A stretch of 64,000 nucleotides of DNA from Xylanivirga thermophila (lineage in GTDB: Bacteria; Bacillota; Clostridia; Caldicoprobacterales; Xylanivirgaceae): contig NZ_RXHQ01000001.1 of NCBI RefSeq assembly GCF_004138105.1, positions 124,001-188,000 on the forward strand, written 5' to 3'. The stretch's first letter is position 1; each line of letters starts with the position of its first letter. The notes beneath the pieces are model-generated. The model searched no databases and was not told the origin of the DNA. It worked only from the letters and a program-made list of their open reading frames with translations. Position numbers and translations under genes: made by a program. This document shows, piece after piece, positions 50,807 to 61,053 of the stretch.

Positions 50807-50914
50807 GAGAAAAAAGAATATTGAGTTTTTATTAGACTTTGGGAAGACAGATAAAAGCTTAAAATATAAGGTGGTTGGGGTACAATAATATAGATAGGGA
50901 AGAGATGATTATAA

Positions 50915-51781
50915 ATGAAAATAATAGCTATAGGCGATGGTCTAATTATAAAAAGCATAAAAGATTTTGACCCCGTACATACCTTTGAATGTGGGCAGTG
51001 TTTTAGATGGAACAGGGAAGGGGAAGGCTATGTTGGCATAGTAGGTAATAAGGTTATAAAGGTAGTTGCAGAGGATGAAGATATATTATTGTATAATGCT
51101 ACAATGGAAGATTATAATATATTATGGAAGAAATATTTTGATTTGGACAGGGATTATGGTGACATAAAAAGGGTTCTTTCCAATGACCCCATATTGGCAA
51201 AAGCCATTACCTATGGTTGGGGCATAAGGATACTTAATCAAGATCCTTGGGAAACCCTTATTTCGTTTATAATATCCGCAAATAATGGGATATCAAGGAT
51301 AAAAGGCATAATAGAAAATATTTGCAAGCTTTATGGAGATAGGATTGAATGGAAAGGTAGAACATATTATACATTTCCTAAACCTGATACTTTAGCTAAT
51401 GCGAAGATAGAGGATTTGCGAGGATGTAGTTGTGGGTATAGGGCAGAATACATAAAGGCTACCTCACAGATGGTAGCAGATGGTACAATCGATTTGCATG
51501 GGATAAGCAATATGCCATATGAGAGGGCCCATAAAGAACTGCTAAGATGTATTGGAGTAGGGCCTAAGGTAGCAGATTGTATATTGCTTTTTTCTATGGA
51601 AAAGGGAGAGGCTTTCCCAGTGGATGTATGGGTAAGGAGAGTAATGGAATATTTTTATCTAAAAGATGGTGCTACTCCTAAGAAAATAAAAGCATTTTCT
51701 GCAGAAAAGTTTGGTGAATTAGCGGGTTATGCACAACAATATCTTTTTTATTATGCTAGGGAGAAAAAAATAGGGGTATAA
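50915..51781 (+). CDS. ogg: OGG1-type 8-oxoguanine DNA glycosylase
   Basis: 288 aa, GGGAAGAG and ATG 50915. TFECGQCFRWNREGEGYVGI is the OGG N-terminal domain; helix-hairpin-helix LRCIGVGPKVADCILLFS; catalytic Asp in FPVDVWVRRV. It excises 8-oxoguanine opposite C; typical in Clostridia. Clustered with nth as a repair gene pair. Confidence 0.88.
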   Translation: MKIIAIGDGLIIKSIKDFDPVHTFECGQCFRWNREGEGYVGIVGNKVIKVVAEDEDILLYNATMEDYNILWKKYFDLDRDYGDIKRVLSNDPILAKAITYGWGIRILNQDPWETLISFIISANNGISRIKGIIENICKLYGDRIEWKGRTYYTFPKPDTLANAKIEDLRGCSCGYRAEYIKATSQMVADGTIDLHGISNMPYERAHKELLRCIGVGPKVADCILLFSMEKGEAFPVDVWVRRVMEYFYLKDGATPKKIKAFSAEKFGELAGYAQQYLFYYAREKKIGV

Positions 51782-51801
51782 AATTTTATTTCTCTTTTAT
51801 C

Positions 51802-51830
51802 TTGACACTGTGGTGCCCATCTGATACACT
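51802..51830 (+). promoter_or_regulatory. promoter of guaB
   Basis: TTGACA (51802-51807), 17-bp spacer, TACACT (51825-51830). No purine riboswitch is seen in the ~100-bp leader. Confidence 0.65.
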
Positions 51831-51907
51831 AATTTTTAATATTTTAAACACTAATATCTCTATATTCTTGGGGAATTAAGGGATATTTTAATACCGTGTA
51901 TATATAA

Positions 51908-53401
<1,494 letters not shown>

Positions 53402-53416
53402 TCTATCTTAAATTTA

Positions 53417-53459
53417 AAATTAGAAGCTGTGCGTATTTTTGTGCAGCTTCTAATTTTTA
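53417..53459 (+). terminator. terminator after guaB
   Basis: AAATTAGAAGCTG and CAGCTTCTAATTT form a 13-bp stem, followed by TTTAT. Confidence 0.75.
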
Positions 53460-53625
53460 TTGATGTAGCTTTTTATATCCATTATAATATAAGTATGTAT
53501 TGATAATACGTCAAAGTATAAATTTATGCTATTATATACATTGAGGAATTATTAGAAACCGTAGTGGATATAATGCTTAAGGAAGTATACGATTGTGCCA
53601 TAAGAGTTTATCAAGGAGGTTTAAT

Positions 53626-55161
53626 ATGAAGCAAGAAGTTATTCTAGTATTGGATTTTGGTGGTCAATACAGTGAATTGATCGCCAGAAGGGTAAGGGAA
53701 GAACAGGTCTATTGTGAAATACTGCCATATGATACAGCTTTGGAAGTTATAAAGGGCAAAAATCCAAAAGGCATAATACTTACAGGCGGCCCATCAAGCG
53801 TTGCCAATCCGGATTCTCCAAAATGTGGCATGGAGATATTTGAATTAGGTGTGCCTGTCTTAGGAATTTGCTATGGTGCACAGCTCATTGCACATCTATT
53901 TGGTGGACAAGTAGAGAAGGCTCCTCAGCGGGAATATGGTAAGTGCATGGTAGAGTGGGATGTAAATGCAAAACTGTTTGAAGGCTTAGATGATAAAAGT
54001 GTATGTTGGATGAGTCATACCGATTATATAAAAACATTGCCTAGTGGTTTTAATAATACTGCCCATACTGAAAAATGCCCTGTTGCAGCTTTTGAAGATA
54101 GCAATAGAGGCATATATGCAGTTCAATTTCATCCTGAGGTTACCCATACGGAATTGGGTCAAAAAGTGATTAGAAACTTTATATTTAATATATGCAAATG
54201 TTCAGGGGATTGGACTACACAAAATTTTGTGGATCGATCAATAGATGAGATAAAAAGTCAGGTAGGAGATGGGAAGGTACTTTGTGCCTTGTCTGGTGGT
54301 GTTGATAGTTCTGTAGCAGCAGTGATGGTGCATAAGGCAGTAGGTGATCAGCTTACATGCATATTTGTGGATCACGGTCTTTTGCGTAAGGACGAAGCGG
54401 ATCAGGTAGAACGGGTATTTAAGGATAAGTTTCATTTAAATCTTATCCGGGTAGATGCCCAGGATAGATTCCTGGATCGGTTAAAAGGTGTGACTGATCC
54501 TGAAACCAAACGTAAGATTATAGGTGAAGAATTTATAAGGGTATTTGAAGAAGAGGCTAAAAAGCTTGGTAAAGTAGACTTTTTGGTGCAGGGTACCATA
54601 TATCCCGATGTTATAGAGAGTGGTACCGGCAGATCAGCCACCATAAAGAGCCATCACAATGTTGGTGGACTCCCGGAAAATGTCGATTTTAGAGAGATAA
54701 TAGAGCCTTTGAGAAATCTATTTAAGGATGAAGTAAGGCGTGTAGGCGAGCAGATGGGTATTCCCCAGGAAATAGTATGGCGTCAGCCCTTCCCTGGTCC
54801 TGGTCTGGCAGTGCGTGTAATAGGGGATATTACTAGGGAAAAGCTAGATATATTAAGGGAAGCCGATGCTATTTTTAGAGAAGAGATAGCAAATGCCCAT
54901 TTAGATAGGGAGATCTGGCAGTATTTTGCCGTACTGACTGGTATGCGCAGTGTAGGCGTTATGGGAGATGAGAGGACATATGATTATACAATAGCTCTAA
55001 GGGCGGTTAACAGTATAGATGGTATGACTGCCGATTGGGCAAAGATCCCCCATGATGTATTGCAAACCGTATCAAATCGGATAGTAAATGAAGTCAATCA
55101 TGTAAATAGGGTAGTATATGATATCACCAGCAAACCACCGGCTACTATTGAGTGGGAATAG
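53626..55161 (+). CDS. guaA: GMP synthase (glutamine-hydrolysing)
   Basis: 511 aa; ATG 53626 with AAGGAGG (the upstream start at 53593 has none). Glutamine amidotransferase domain: [15 protein letters not shown] (catalytic Cys), [11 protein letters not shown] (His and Glu). ATP pyrophosphatase: [11 protein letters not shown]; dimerisation end KPPATIEWE. It makes GMP from XMP. The 3' end of guaA is a known insertion site of mobile elements, and element 2 begins just behind it. Confidence 0.97.
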   Translation: MKQEVILVLDFGGQYSELIARRVREEQVYCEILPYDTALEVIKGKNPKGIILTGGPSSVANPDSPKCGMEIFELGVPVLGICYGAQLIAHLFGGQVEKAPQREYGKCMVEWDVNAKLFEGLDDKSVCWMSHTDYIKTLPSGFNNTAHTEKCPVAAFEDSNRGIYAVQFHPEVTHTELGQKVIRNFIFNICKCSGDWTTQNFVDRSIDEIKSQVGDGKVLCALSGGVDSSVAAVMVHKAVGDQLTCIFVDHGLLRKDEADQVERVFKDKFHLNLIRVDAQDRFLDRLKGVTDPETKRKIIGEEFIRVFEEEAKKLGKVDFLVQGTIYPDVIESGTGRSATIKSHHNVGGLPENVDFREIIEPLRNLFKDEVRRVGEQMGIPQEIVWRQPFPGPGLAVRVIGDITREKLDILREADAIFREEIANAHLDREIWQYFAVLTGMRSVGVMGDERTYDYTIALRAVNSIDGMTADWAKIPHDVLQTVSNRIVNEVNHVNRVVYDITSKPPATIEWE

Positions 55162-55176
55162 TTAAAACAAAAGAAG

Positions 55177-55203
55177 AAAGCCTATAAAATCAAGGCTTAC
55201 AGG
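55177..55203 (+). repeat. direct repeat R1 (possible att site)
   Basis: AAAGCCTATAAA followed by ATCAAGGCTTACAGG; 23 of 27 bases match R2 at 60095-60121. It lies 16 bp after the guaA stop. Confidence 0.55.
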
Positions 55204-55291
55204 CTTTTGAAATCGTCAACTGGAACGAAATTGGGTAAAAAAGTTTTTTAGAATAATAGAGATAATAGTATCAAGTGGCTTACAAATAGAG

Positions 55292-55330
55292 ACACCATAG
55301 AAATCTGGAGAGGATTCTATGGTGTTTTTG
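55292..55330 (+). terminator. rho-independent terminator behind guaA
   Basis: ACACCATAGAA (55292-55302) and TTCTATGGTGT (55315-55325) followed by TTTT. The rest of 55204-55473 has no gene; TCGAAATCGAT occurs twice, at about 55348 and 55429, the latter in a hairpin with TTAAACC/GGTTTAA. Confidence 0.75.
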
Positions 55331-55473
55331 TATGCATTATAAGTGGTCGAAATCGATCAGTTTAAAAGAAATCATATTTAACCTTGTCGAATCAAACACG
55401 GTTAGTATTTATATATTAAACCTATCGAAATCGATGGGTTTAAATTTCAAGTTATAATTTTATAATATAAGAC

Positions 55474-55902
55474 TTATTTTATAAATCTAGATTTTTTAGG
55501 ATAAGATAATTTCCAATCCTCAAACTCCTCATCAGAAATCTCACCATTATAATGCTTTCTTCTCATCTCATCCCATTCTAGGAGAAAATCATTAAAATCC
55601 ATGTCATGGGAAATAAGTCCTCTTGTAGAATCTTCAACTAAAGGCCTTATCTTTAATATATCTTCAAAATCAAAAAGTATTTGCATAAATTGAAAATTAG
55701 AAATAGGGCTATAATCAATCAAGGCAGATACATCACAGTCTAGGGCATCAGCAATTTTTATAAGCTGATCTTTGTTGGGAGATCTGTAGCCTAGTTCATA
55801 ATTTCTTATGGCTGAATCAGTAAGATCTGATTTTATAGCTAATTCTTTTTGTGTAAATCTTCTTAGTAATCTTAGTTTTTTTAACTTTTCACTAGAAATC
55901 AT
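55474..55902 (-). CDS. XRE-family regulator of element 2
   Basis: 142 aa from ATG 55902 on the minus strand. Helix-turn-helix LRRFTQKELAIKSDLTDSAI with RNYELGYRSP. The C-terminal half (FEDILKIRPLVEDS...GEISDEEFEDWKLSYPKK) resembles repressors of Tn916-like and related elements. Divergent from the excisionase gene. Confidence 0.85.
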   Translation of the reverse strand: MISSEKLKKLRLLRRFTQKELAIKSDLTDSAIRNYELGYRSPNKDQLIKIADALDCDVSALIDYSPISNFQFMQILFDFEDILKIRPLVEDSTRGLISHDMDFNDFLLEWDEMRRKHYNGEISDEEFEDWKLSYPKKSRFIK

Positions 55903-56041
55903 ATGGAGCTCCTTTCCCTATATTAACATCTATTTTATCATAGTATATCACTAATAGCAACAGAAGTGAACTATTAAAAAATAAAACAAATAGGAAGAAA
56001 TAAAGCAGTAAAAATATAAATATTTTAAAATGGCACTTGAC

Positions 56042-56092
56042 AACACGAAAATGTGCTGATATTGATATAATCAAATAGCACATAAATGTGTT
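56042..56092. promoter_or_regulatory. paired operator-like repeats before the excisionase
   Basis: AACACGAAAATGTGCT (56042-56057) and AGCACATAAATGTGTT (56077-56092) are inverted copies of each other and flank GATATAAT, the likely -10. They are probably bound by the XRE regulator. Confidence 0.55.
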
Positions 56093-56176
56093 GTTAAAAT
56101 TGTAAGGAAACCAAATTGATGCTCATCATTTATTTTTGATGGGAAGCTTACAAATAAAAAATATAAGGAGGAGCAA

Positions 56177-56365
56177 ATGGAAAAGATTTTTATGACAGCA
56201 AAAGAAGTACAAGAATTTTTAGAAGTAAGCAGGACCACAGCCTATCAGTTAATAAATGAAATGAATCAAGAATTAATTGAATTAGGTTATAGGGTTCAAA
56301 GAGGAAAAATTAATCGCCAGTATTTCCTAGAAAAGTATTGTTACCCAGGCGGAAAGGAGGCTTAA
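56177..56365 (+). CDS. excisionase-like DNA-binding protein
   Basis: 62 aa, AAGGAGGAG and ATG 56177. MTAKEVQEFLEVSRTTAYQL is a MerR/Xis-type winged helix-turn-helix; basic end. One base before the integrase gene: the standard xis-int arrangement. Confidence 0.8.
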   Translation: MEKIFMTAKEVQEFLEVSRTTAYQLINEMNQELIELGYRVQRGKINRQYFLEKYCYPGGKEA

Positions 56366-56366
56366 A

Positions 56367-57488
56367 ATGGGTGCCTATAGAGATGAAAGTGGGAATGGTA
56401 CTTGGTTTACAAAGTTTACCTATACCAATTGGCGAGGAGAGAAAATTAATAAGAAGAAGAGAGGATTTAAAACTAAAAAAGAGGCCCTAAAGTGGGAAGA
56501 GAATTTTTTAAGAGAACAGGCTGGAAACCTGGATATGACTTTCAAAGAGTTTTTCAAACAGTATGAAAAAGATGTAAGACCTAGATTAAGAGAAAATACT
56601 TGGAGAACTAAAGAACAGATAATAGTCACAAAGGTTATTCCATATTTAGGTGACATCAAAGTTAATGAAATCTCCAAAAATTCAATAGTAAAATGGCAGA
56701 ATGAACTAATGAAGGAGGTAGACTCTAAAGGTGAAAAATATTCTCAGACATATTTAAGGACAATCCATGCTCAATTAAGCAGCGTTCTAAACCATGCCTG
56801 TAAATATTATAATCTTCAAACTAATGTAGCAAGAGATGTTGGGACTATGGGAGAAAAAGAGGCATCAGAAATGCTATTTTGGACAGAAGAAGAATATGGG
56901 AAATTTATAGAAACGGTTAAGGATAAGCCTATATCTTACTATACTTTTGAAATCCTTTATTGGTGTGGCTTAAGGACTGGTGAACTATTAGCTTTGACTA
57001 AGGAAAAGTTTAATTTTACAAATAATACAATCAGAATAAACCAGTCACTTCAAAGGATAGATAGGGAAAATATTATAACCGAGCCTAAGACCAAGAAAAG
57101 CATAAGAACGGTGGTTATGCCAGATTTTTTAGCAGAGGGAATGGAAAATTATATGGCTGGCATATACAAGTTAAAGGATAATCAATTACTTTTTCCTATT
57201 ACCAAGGCCTATCTACACCATGAAATGACAAGGGGAAGTGAAAAGGCTGGTGTTAAGAGAATAAGGGTTCATGATTTAAGGCATTCCCATGTTTCTTTGT
57301 TAATAGAACTAGGCTATTCAGCTATAGCCATAGCAGACAGACTAGGACATGAATCAATTGATATAACCTACAGATATGCCCACCTATTTCCCAGTAAACA
57401 AAATGAAATGGCCATATCACTCTCTAATATGAGAAAGACCAACTTAGAAGAAGAGTGGGAAAAACTTTTGGAGGATGAAGATGAATAA
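56367..57488 (+). CDS. int: tyrosine recombinase/integrase
   Basis: 373 aa, AAAGGAGG and ATG 56367. AP2-like N-terminal arm-binding domain (GNGTWFTKFTYTNWRGEK), SAM-like core, catalytic residues in CGLRTGELLAL (Arg), HDLRHSHVSL (His, Arg), LGHESIDITYRYAHLF (His, Tyr). Integrates element 2, most likely at the repeats described. Confidence 0.93.
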   Translation: MGAYRDESGNGTWFTKFTYTNWRGEKINKKKRGFKTKKEALKWEENFLREQAGNLDMTFKEFFKQYEKDVRPRLRENTWRTKEQIIVTKVIPYLGDIKVNEISKNSIVKWQNELMKEVDSKGEKYSQTYLRTIHAQLSSVLNHACKYYNLQTNVARDVGTMGEKEASEMLFWTEEEYGKFIETVKDKPISYYTFEILYWCGLRTGELLALTKEKFNFTNNTIRINQSLQRIDRENIITEPKTKKSIRTVVMPDFLAEGMENYMAGIYKLKDNQLLFPITKAYLHHEMTRGSEKAGVKRIRVHDLRHSHVSLLIELGYSAIAIADRLGHESIDITYRYAHLFPSKQNEMAISLSNMRKTNLEEEWEKLLEDEDE

Positions 57489-57801
57489 AAACCCTAAGAA
57501 ACCATGCATAAGAAAAAGAAATAAAATTATATCCTTTAGAGCAACTGAAGAGGAAGCTAATCTTTTAGATGAGAAAGTAAGAATAAGTGGCTTAACTAAG
57601 CAAGCTTATATCATTTCAGCTTTATTGTCTTCTACTGTGACTATTAAGGCTGATTATAGGTTAGAGGATAAGTTTTCCTTGGAAGTATTTAGGTTAGCCA
57701 AGCTTATAAAGAAATATGGAAGATTGGAAGATGAGGATCAAGAAATATTAAAATTCTTGATAGAAATTTATTATGAGATCAAAAAAGAAAAAAGCCTTTA
57801 G
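57475..57801 (+). CDS. RHH-like small protein
   Basis: 108 aa overlapping the int end by 14 bp. KIISFRATEEEANLLDEKV is a ribbon-helix-helix/MobC-like start; SGLTKQAYIISALLS follows. Probably a DNA-binding accessory protein. Confidence 0.65.
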   Translation: MKMNKNPKKPCIRKRNKIISFRATEEEANLLDEKVRISGLTKQAYIISALLSSTVTIKADYRLEDKFSLEVFRLAKLIKKYGRLEDEDQEILKFLIEIYYEIKKEKSL

Positions 57802-57894
57802 CACGAGGCCAAAGGCAACACTCCTGTTGGAATGTATTCTAAGCAAATCCATTTTATCACAGGAGTCTAACAAATACCAGACCAGGAGGGAAAA

Positions 57895-58839
57895 ATGGAA
57901 AAGAAATATAAATATTTACCAGAAGAAATGAAGGTTTTAAAAAGATTTGTTGGTTGGAGAAGAGAAGATTTAGAGGAAAAGGTAGCCAAGCTACCTTTTT
58001 CTTTACTAGATGGCCAAGCTAACAATTGGAATAAGTCAGATAAGTGGGTAACTTTTGAGGATGCCAAAGATAAAAATTCCCCATTGGGTTTTGTCCTTGT
58101 GGAGGAAGATAAAATGGTATGTATAGATTTAGATAAGGCAATTATAGATGACAAACTAAGTCTTATGGCAAAAGAAATAATAGAAGATTTTTCAGGGACC
58201 TATATGGAGGTATCACAGTCAGGAGGGGGTATCCATATCTTTGCCAGGGGAAGCTTAGAAAATAATCTAAACCTATCATCTAAAGGGATAGAAATCTACA
58301 AAAATAATAGATATATAGCCTTAACAGGAGATGTAGGAGATAGTAAGTTCTTTCCTATTAGCAACAAGCTTTTAGATAAAGACTTAGAAATAGAAAGACT
58401 ATATGAGAAATGGACACAGGAAAAACCATCCACCATTAAGCAGCTTAAGGAATATAGACAGAAGGCCACCAATCAAGTCTATAGCATGGATAACTTATCC
58501 TTAGATGAGATTCTAGATACTATGGAAAGAACTAATGATAAAGCTAGTAGGCTTATTTCCGGTGCAAGTTTAACAGGTGACCATAGTAGAGATGATTTTA
58601 TTTTTCTAGTCCTTGCTAGAAACTATACAGGAGGAGACCCTGACTTAATGAAGAAATTGTTTTTAATGACTCCCTTAAATCGCTTAGGAAGTGGTCAAAA
58701 GAGAAGAGATGATAGAAAGTATATGGACTACCTAGAAAAGACCATAGACAAGGTTTTAAGGCTTGGTAATTTTAAAAGCTTTGATTGGTCTAATCATTTA
58801 GCTTATAAGGAAAGGATGAAGGCCTATGAAAGATTTTAA
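57895..58839 (+). CDS. prim-pol-like protein
   Basis: 314 aa, AGGAGGG and ATG 57895. KMVCIDLDKAI (metal Asp pair) and EVSQSGGGIHIFARG (S-x-H) are motifs of archaeo-eukaryotic type primase-polymerases, as in NrS-1-like phage proteins. With the VirE-type helicase it would replicate the excised element. It overlaps the helicase gene by 14 bp. Confidence 0.78.
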   Translation: MEKKYKYLPEEMKVLKRFVGWRREDLEEKVAKLPFSLLDGQANNWNKSDKWVTFEDAKDKNSPLGFVLVEEDKMVCIDLDKAIIDDKLSLMAKEIIEDFSGTYMEVSQSGGGIHIFARGSLENNLNLSSKGIEIYKNNRYIALTGDVGDSKFFPISNKLLDKDLEIERLYEKWTQEKPSTIKQLKEYRQKATNQVYSMDNLSLDEILDTMERTNDKASRLISGASLTGDHSRDDFIFLVLARNYTGGDPDLMKKLFLMTPLNRLGSGQKRRDDRKYMDYLEKTIDKVLRLGNFKSFDWSNHLAYKERMKAYERF

Positions 58840-60073
58840 GCTAGAATTTCAAGAAATAGACCAGTCATATTCTCACATGAACCTACAGAAAACCCTTAAG
58901 GGCAATGTAAAACAATCTGTAGGTAATCTAGTAACAGTTCTTTTAAATCCAAAATATTCTAAGGCTAAAAAGCTATATGAAGGTCAGATCTTCTATGATA
59001 AATTTACCAATGAAATTAAGATTCAAGGGAAAATCATAGGAGAAAAAGGGATAAGACCAAACCAAATAAGGCTCTGGGATGACTCTTTAAATAACAGACT
59101 TGGCCTAGAAATCGAAAAGCACTATGACTTAAACTATAATGCTAATAAAATGTGGGAAGCTATTAGATTTGTGGCCAACCAGTATGAAGTAAGTCCACCT
59201 AAACAGTACTTAGAAAGGCTTAATTGGGATGGAGATGAAGGAGCAATAAGAAAACTTCTACCTACTTATCTAGGAGCAGAAGATACAGACCTTAATGCCT
59301 GGATTATGGAACATATGGTAGTAGGATTAATAAAAAGGATAATGGAGCCAGGTTCAAAATTTGATGAAATGATGGTCTTAGTTGGTGGTCAAGGTATAGG
59401 AAAATCTACCTTTGCTAGATACTTGGCCATTGAAGAAGATTGGTTTTGCACCATAGAAAATATTCAGGGAAAGGATGCAGTAATGAATCTAATGGGAAAG
59501 ACAGTAGTAGAAATAGAAGAATTTGTAGCCTTAAGAAATGCTAAATCAGCTAATGAAGCTAAGTCTTTTTTATCTAAGCTAAGTGATAGGATTAGAATTC
59601 CTTACGAGAAATTTTCAACTGATGTACCTAGAACTTGTATCCTAATAGGAACCTTAAATGAAAGAACCTTTCTCAATGACCATACAGGTGAAAGAAGGTA
59701 TCTGCCTATAGAATGTTTTAAGGATAAGAGAATAAAAGCCATCTATCCAGACAAGAACTATCTAGAAAACCTATCAGAAAAAGAATACCTAGCTTCTATT
59801 AAAGAAGATTTTAATCAGGCTCTTGCCTATGGCTATAAGCTTTATAAGGAGAAGAAACATTCTTGGACCCTGCCTAAAGAATTATTAGCAGATCTTTATA
59901 GGGAGCAGGAGAAGTTTAAATATTTGAATCCAGATGTAGAAGATATTAGATACTTTTTAGAGGAATATAAGCCTAGAAGCCAAGAACCAAATATAACTTG
60001 TTTCAAGGAATTAGTTATGCAAGGCTACCAGATAAAATCAAAGTCATTTTCTGAAATAATGGATAACTATTAG
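58826..60073 (+). CDS. VirE/P4-type superfamily III-like helicase
   Basis: 415 aa. Walker A VGGQGIGKSTFARYLA, acidic TVVEIEEFVALR, then SDRIRIPYEKF and TLNERTFLNDHTGERRYLPI, the VapE/VirE signature. Works with the prim-pol upstream. Confidence 0.88.
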   Translation: MKDFKLEFQEIDQSYSHMNLQKTLKGNVKQSVGNLVTVLLNPKYSKAKKLYEGQIFYDKFTNEIKIQGKIIGEKGIRPNQIRLWDDSLNNRLGLEIEKHYDLNYNANKMWEAIRFVANQYEVSPPKQYLERLNWDGDEGAIRKLLPTYLGAEDTDLNAWIMEHMVVGLIKRIMEPGSKFDEMMVLVGGQGIGKSTFARYLAIEEDWFCTIENIQGKDAVMNLMGKTVVEIEEFVALRNAKSANEAKSFLSKLSDRIRIPYEKFSTDVPRTCILIGTLNERTFLNDHTGERRYLPIECFKDKRIKAIYPDKNYLENLSEKEYLASIKEDFNQALAYGYKLYKEKKHSWTLPKELLADLYREQEKFKYLNPDVEDIRYFLEEYKPRSQEPNITCFKELVMQGYQIKSKSFSEIMDNY

Positions 60074-60094
60074 AAAGAGGCTAGGAGAAATCTG

Positions 60095-60121
60095 AAAGCT
60101 GACAATATCAAGGCTTACAGG
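60095..60121 (+). repeat. direct repeat R2 (possible att site)
   Basis: AAAGCTGACAAT followed by ATCAAGGCTTACAGG. See R1 at 55177. Confidence 0.55.
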
Positions 60122-60239
60122 ATATTAGTTTTTATAATTTGCTTTATTTGAGGACTTTTGAAATCCCAGGTTACAGTTACAAGTCTTTCTGTGCCTATTT
60201 TTTAAAAAAAATAAAGAAGTCCAAAAGTGCTAAAAAATT

Positions 60240-60395
60240 AAAAACTTTAGTAGCAAGCACAGTAGCTGTACGGACAGCTACGGGAAAATTATAAAAGTGG
60301 GTCCTGTTGGGCCTACTTTTATATAGAAAATTTTCTGCTTGTTCTTATCAGAATGATTTAGGGGTTCCCCCTAAGACCCTAGTTAAAAATATGAA
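60240..60395 (+). other. candidate oriT of element 2
   Basis: Hairpins GTAGCTGT/ACAGCTAC (60262-60269/60274-60281) and AAAAGTGGG/CCTACTTTT (60293-60301/60312-60320), then CCCTAAGACCCT (60369-60380), directly before mobC. The last motif resembles CCCGAGACCCT in front of mobC of the ICE. Confidence 0.55.
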
Positions 60396-60405
60396 AGAAA
60401 GGAAG

Positions 60406-60753
60406 ATGAACATGACCAATAGATATAGAAATGAAAGAATAGAAATTAAATTAACTAAGGAAGAAAAGGAACTTTTTAAGAAAAAATTAGAACTTTCCAA
60501 GTCAAAATCCATGGCACATTTTATAAGGAAATGTGTCCTGGAGGCTCCTATATTTGTAATAGATATGAATGAGTTTAGGAAGATGCAAACCCTTCTTGGG
60601 AGAAATGTAAATAACCTTAACCAGATAGCTAAAAGAGTAAATACAACAGGAGTAATTTATAGGGAGGATATAGAAGATCTTAAAAGAGAGAATGATGAAA
60701 TATCGAGGGAGATATTGAGAATACAGAATATCTTGGTGAGGAAGTATATTTAA
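60406..60753 (+). CDS. mobC: MobC-like relaxosome protein of element 2
   Basis: 115 aa; ATG 60406 with AAAGGAAG. RHH-like IEIKLTKEEKELFKKKL and LLGRNVNNLNQIAKRVN, the MobC signature. No relaxase gene follows; instead regulator and restriction genes do, so this is either a truncated mobile module or one that depends on a relaxase in trans. Confidence 0.82.
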   Translation: MNMTNRYRNERIEIKLTKEEKELFKKKLELSKSKSMAHFIRKCVLEAPIFVIDMNEFRKMQTLLGRNVNNLNQIAKRVNTTGVIYREDIEDLKRENDEISREILRIQNILVRKYI

Positions 60754-60831
60754 TACTACTTACAGGTGTAATTAGACCCCAAGTCTGTTATAATTATAAT
60801 AATGAGTAAATTTACAGAAGGGGACAAGGAT

Positions 60832-61047
60832 ATGGAAGATTTTGGACAGGTAGTTTTCAAAATTGATCAGGTCTTAGCAGAAAAAAAGATTAGTAAAAAC
60901 AAGCTAGAGAAAGAAGCCAAACTTCAAAGAACCCAGCTTAATTCTTATTGTAATAATAAGGTCAGGAGAATAGATTTACAAACCCTGGCTAAGATTTGTT
61001 ATGTCTTAGATTGTGAGATAGAGGATATTATGGAGTATGAGAGGTAG
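60832..61047 (+). CDS. XRE-family control protein of the restriction system
   Basis: 71 aa; ATG 60832 chosen over 60802 since AAGG sits before it. KISKNKLEKEAKLQRTQLN with RIDLQTLAKICYVLDCEIED, an XRE domain. Immediately upstream of the methyltransferase gene, so it is likely its controller. Confidence 0.75.
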   Translation: MEDFGQVVFKIDQVLAEKKISKNKLEKEAKLQRTQLNSYCNNKVRRIDLQTLAKICYVLDCEIEDIMEYER

Positions 61048-61053
61048 GTAGAA

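Larger units (their letters stand above)
55177..60121. mobile_element. core of a second integrative element (tyrosine integrase), possible limits
   Basis: Between two similar 27-bp direct repeats (55177-55203 and 60095-60121; the last 15 bp, ATCAAGGCTTACAGG, are identical) lie an XRE repressor, excisionase, tyrosine integrase, RHH-like protein, prim-pol-like protein and VirE helicase. The repeats could be attL/attR, giving a ~4.9-kb element. MobC and the restriction genes beyond 60121 may instead belong to a longer element whose end is outside the window. Confidence 0.5.

Noticed and set aside
55130-55161. guaA 3' end as att core of element 2
   Set aside because: No second copy of the guaA end is present in the window up to 64000; the 15-bp repeat is the only duplicated candidate here, though a copy beyond the window cannot be excluded.
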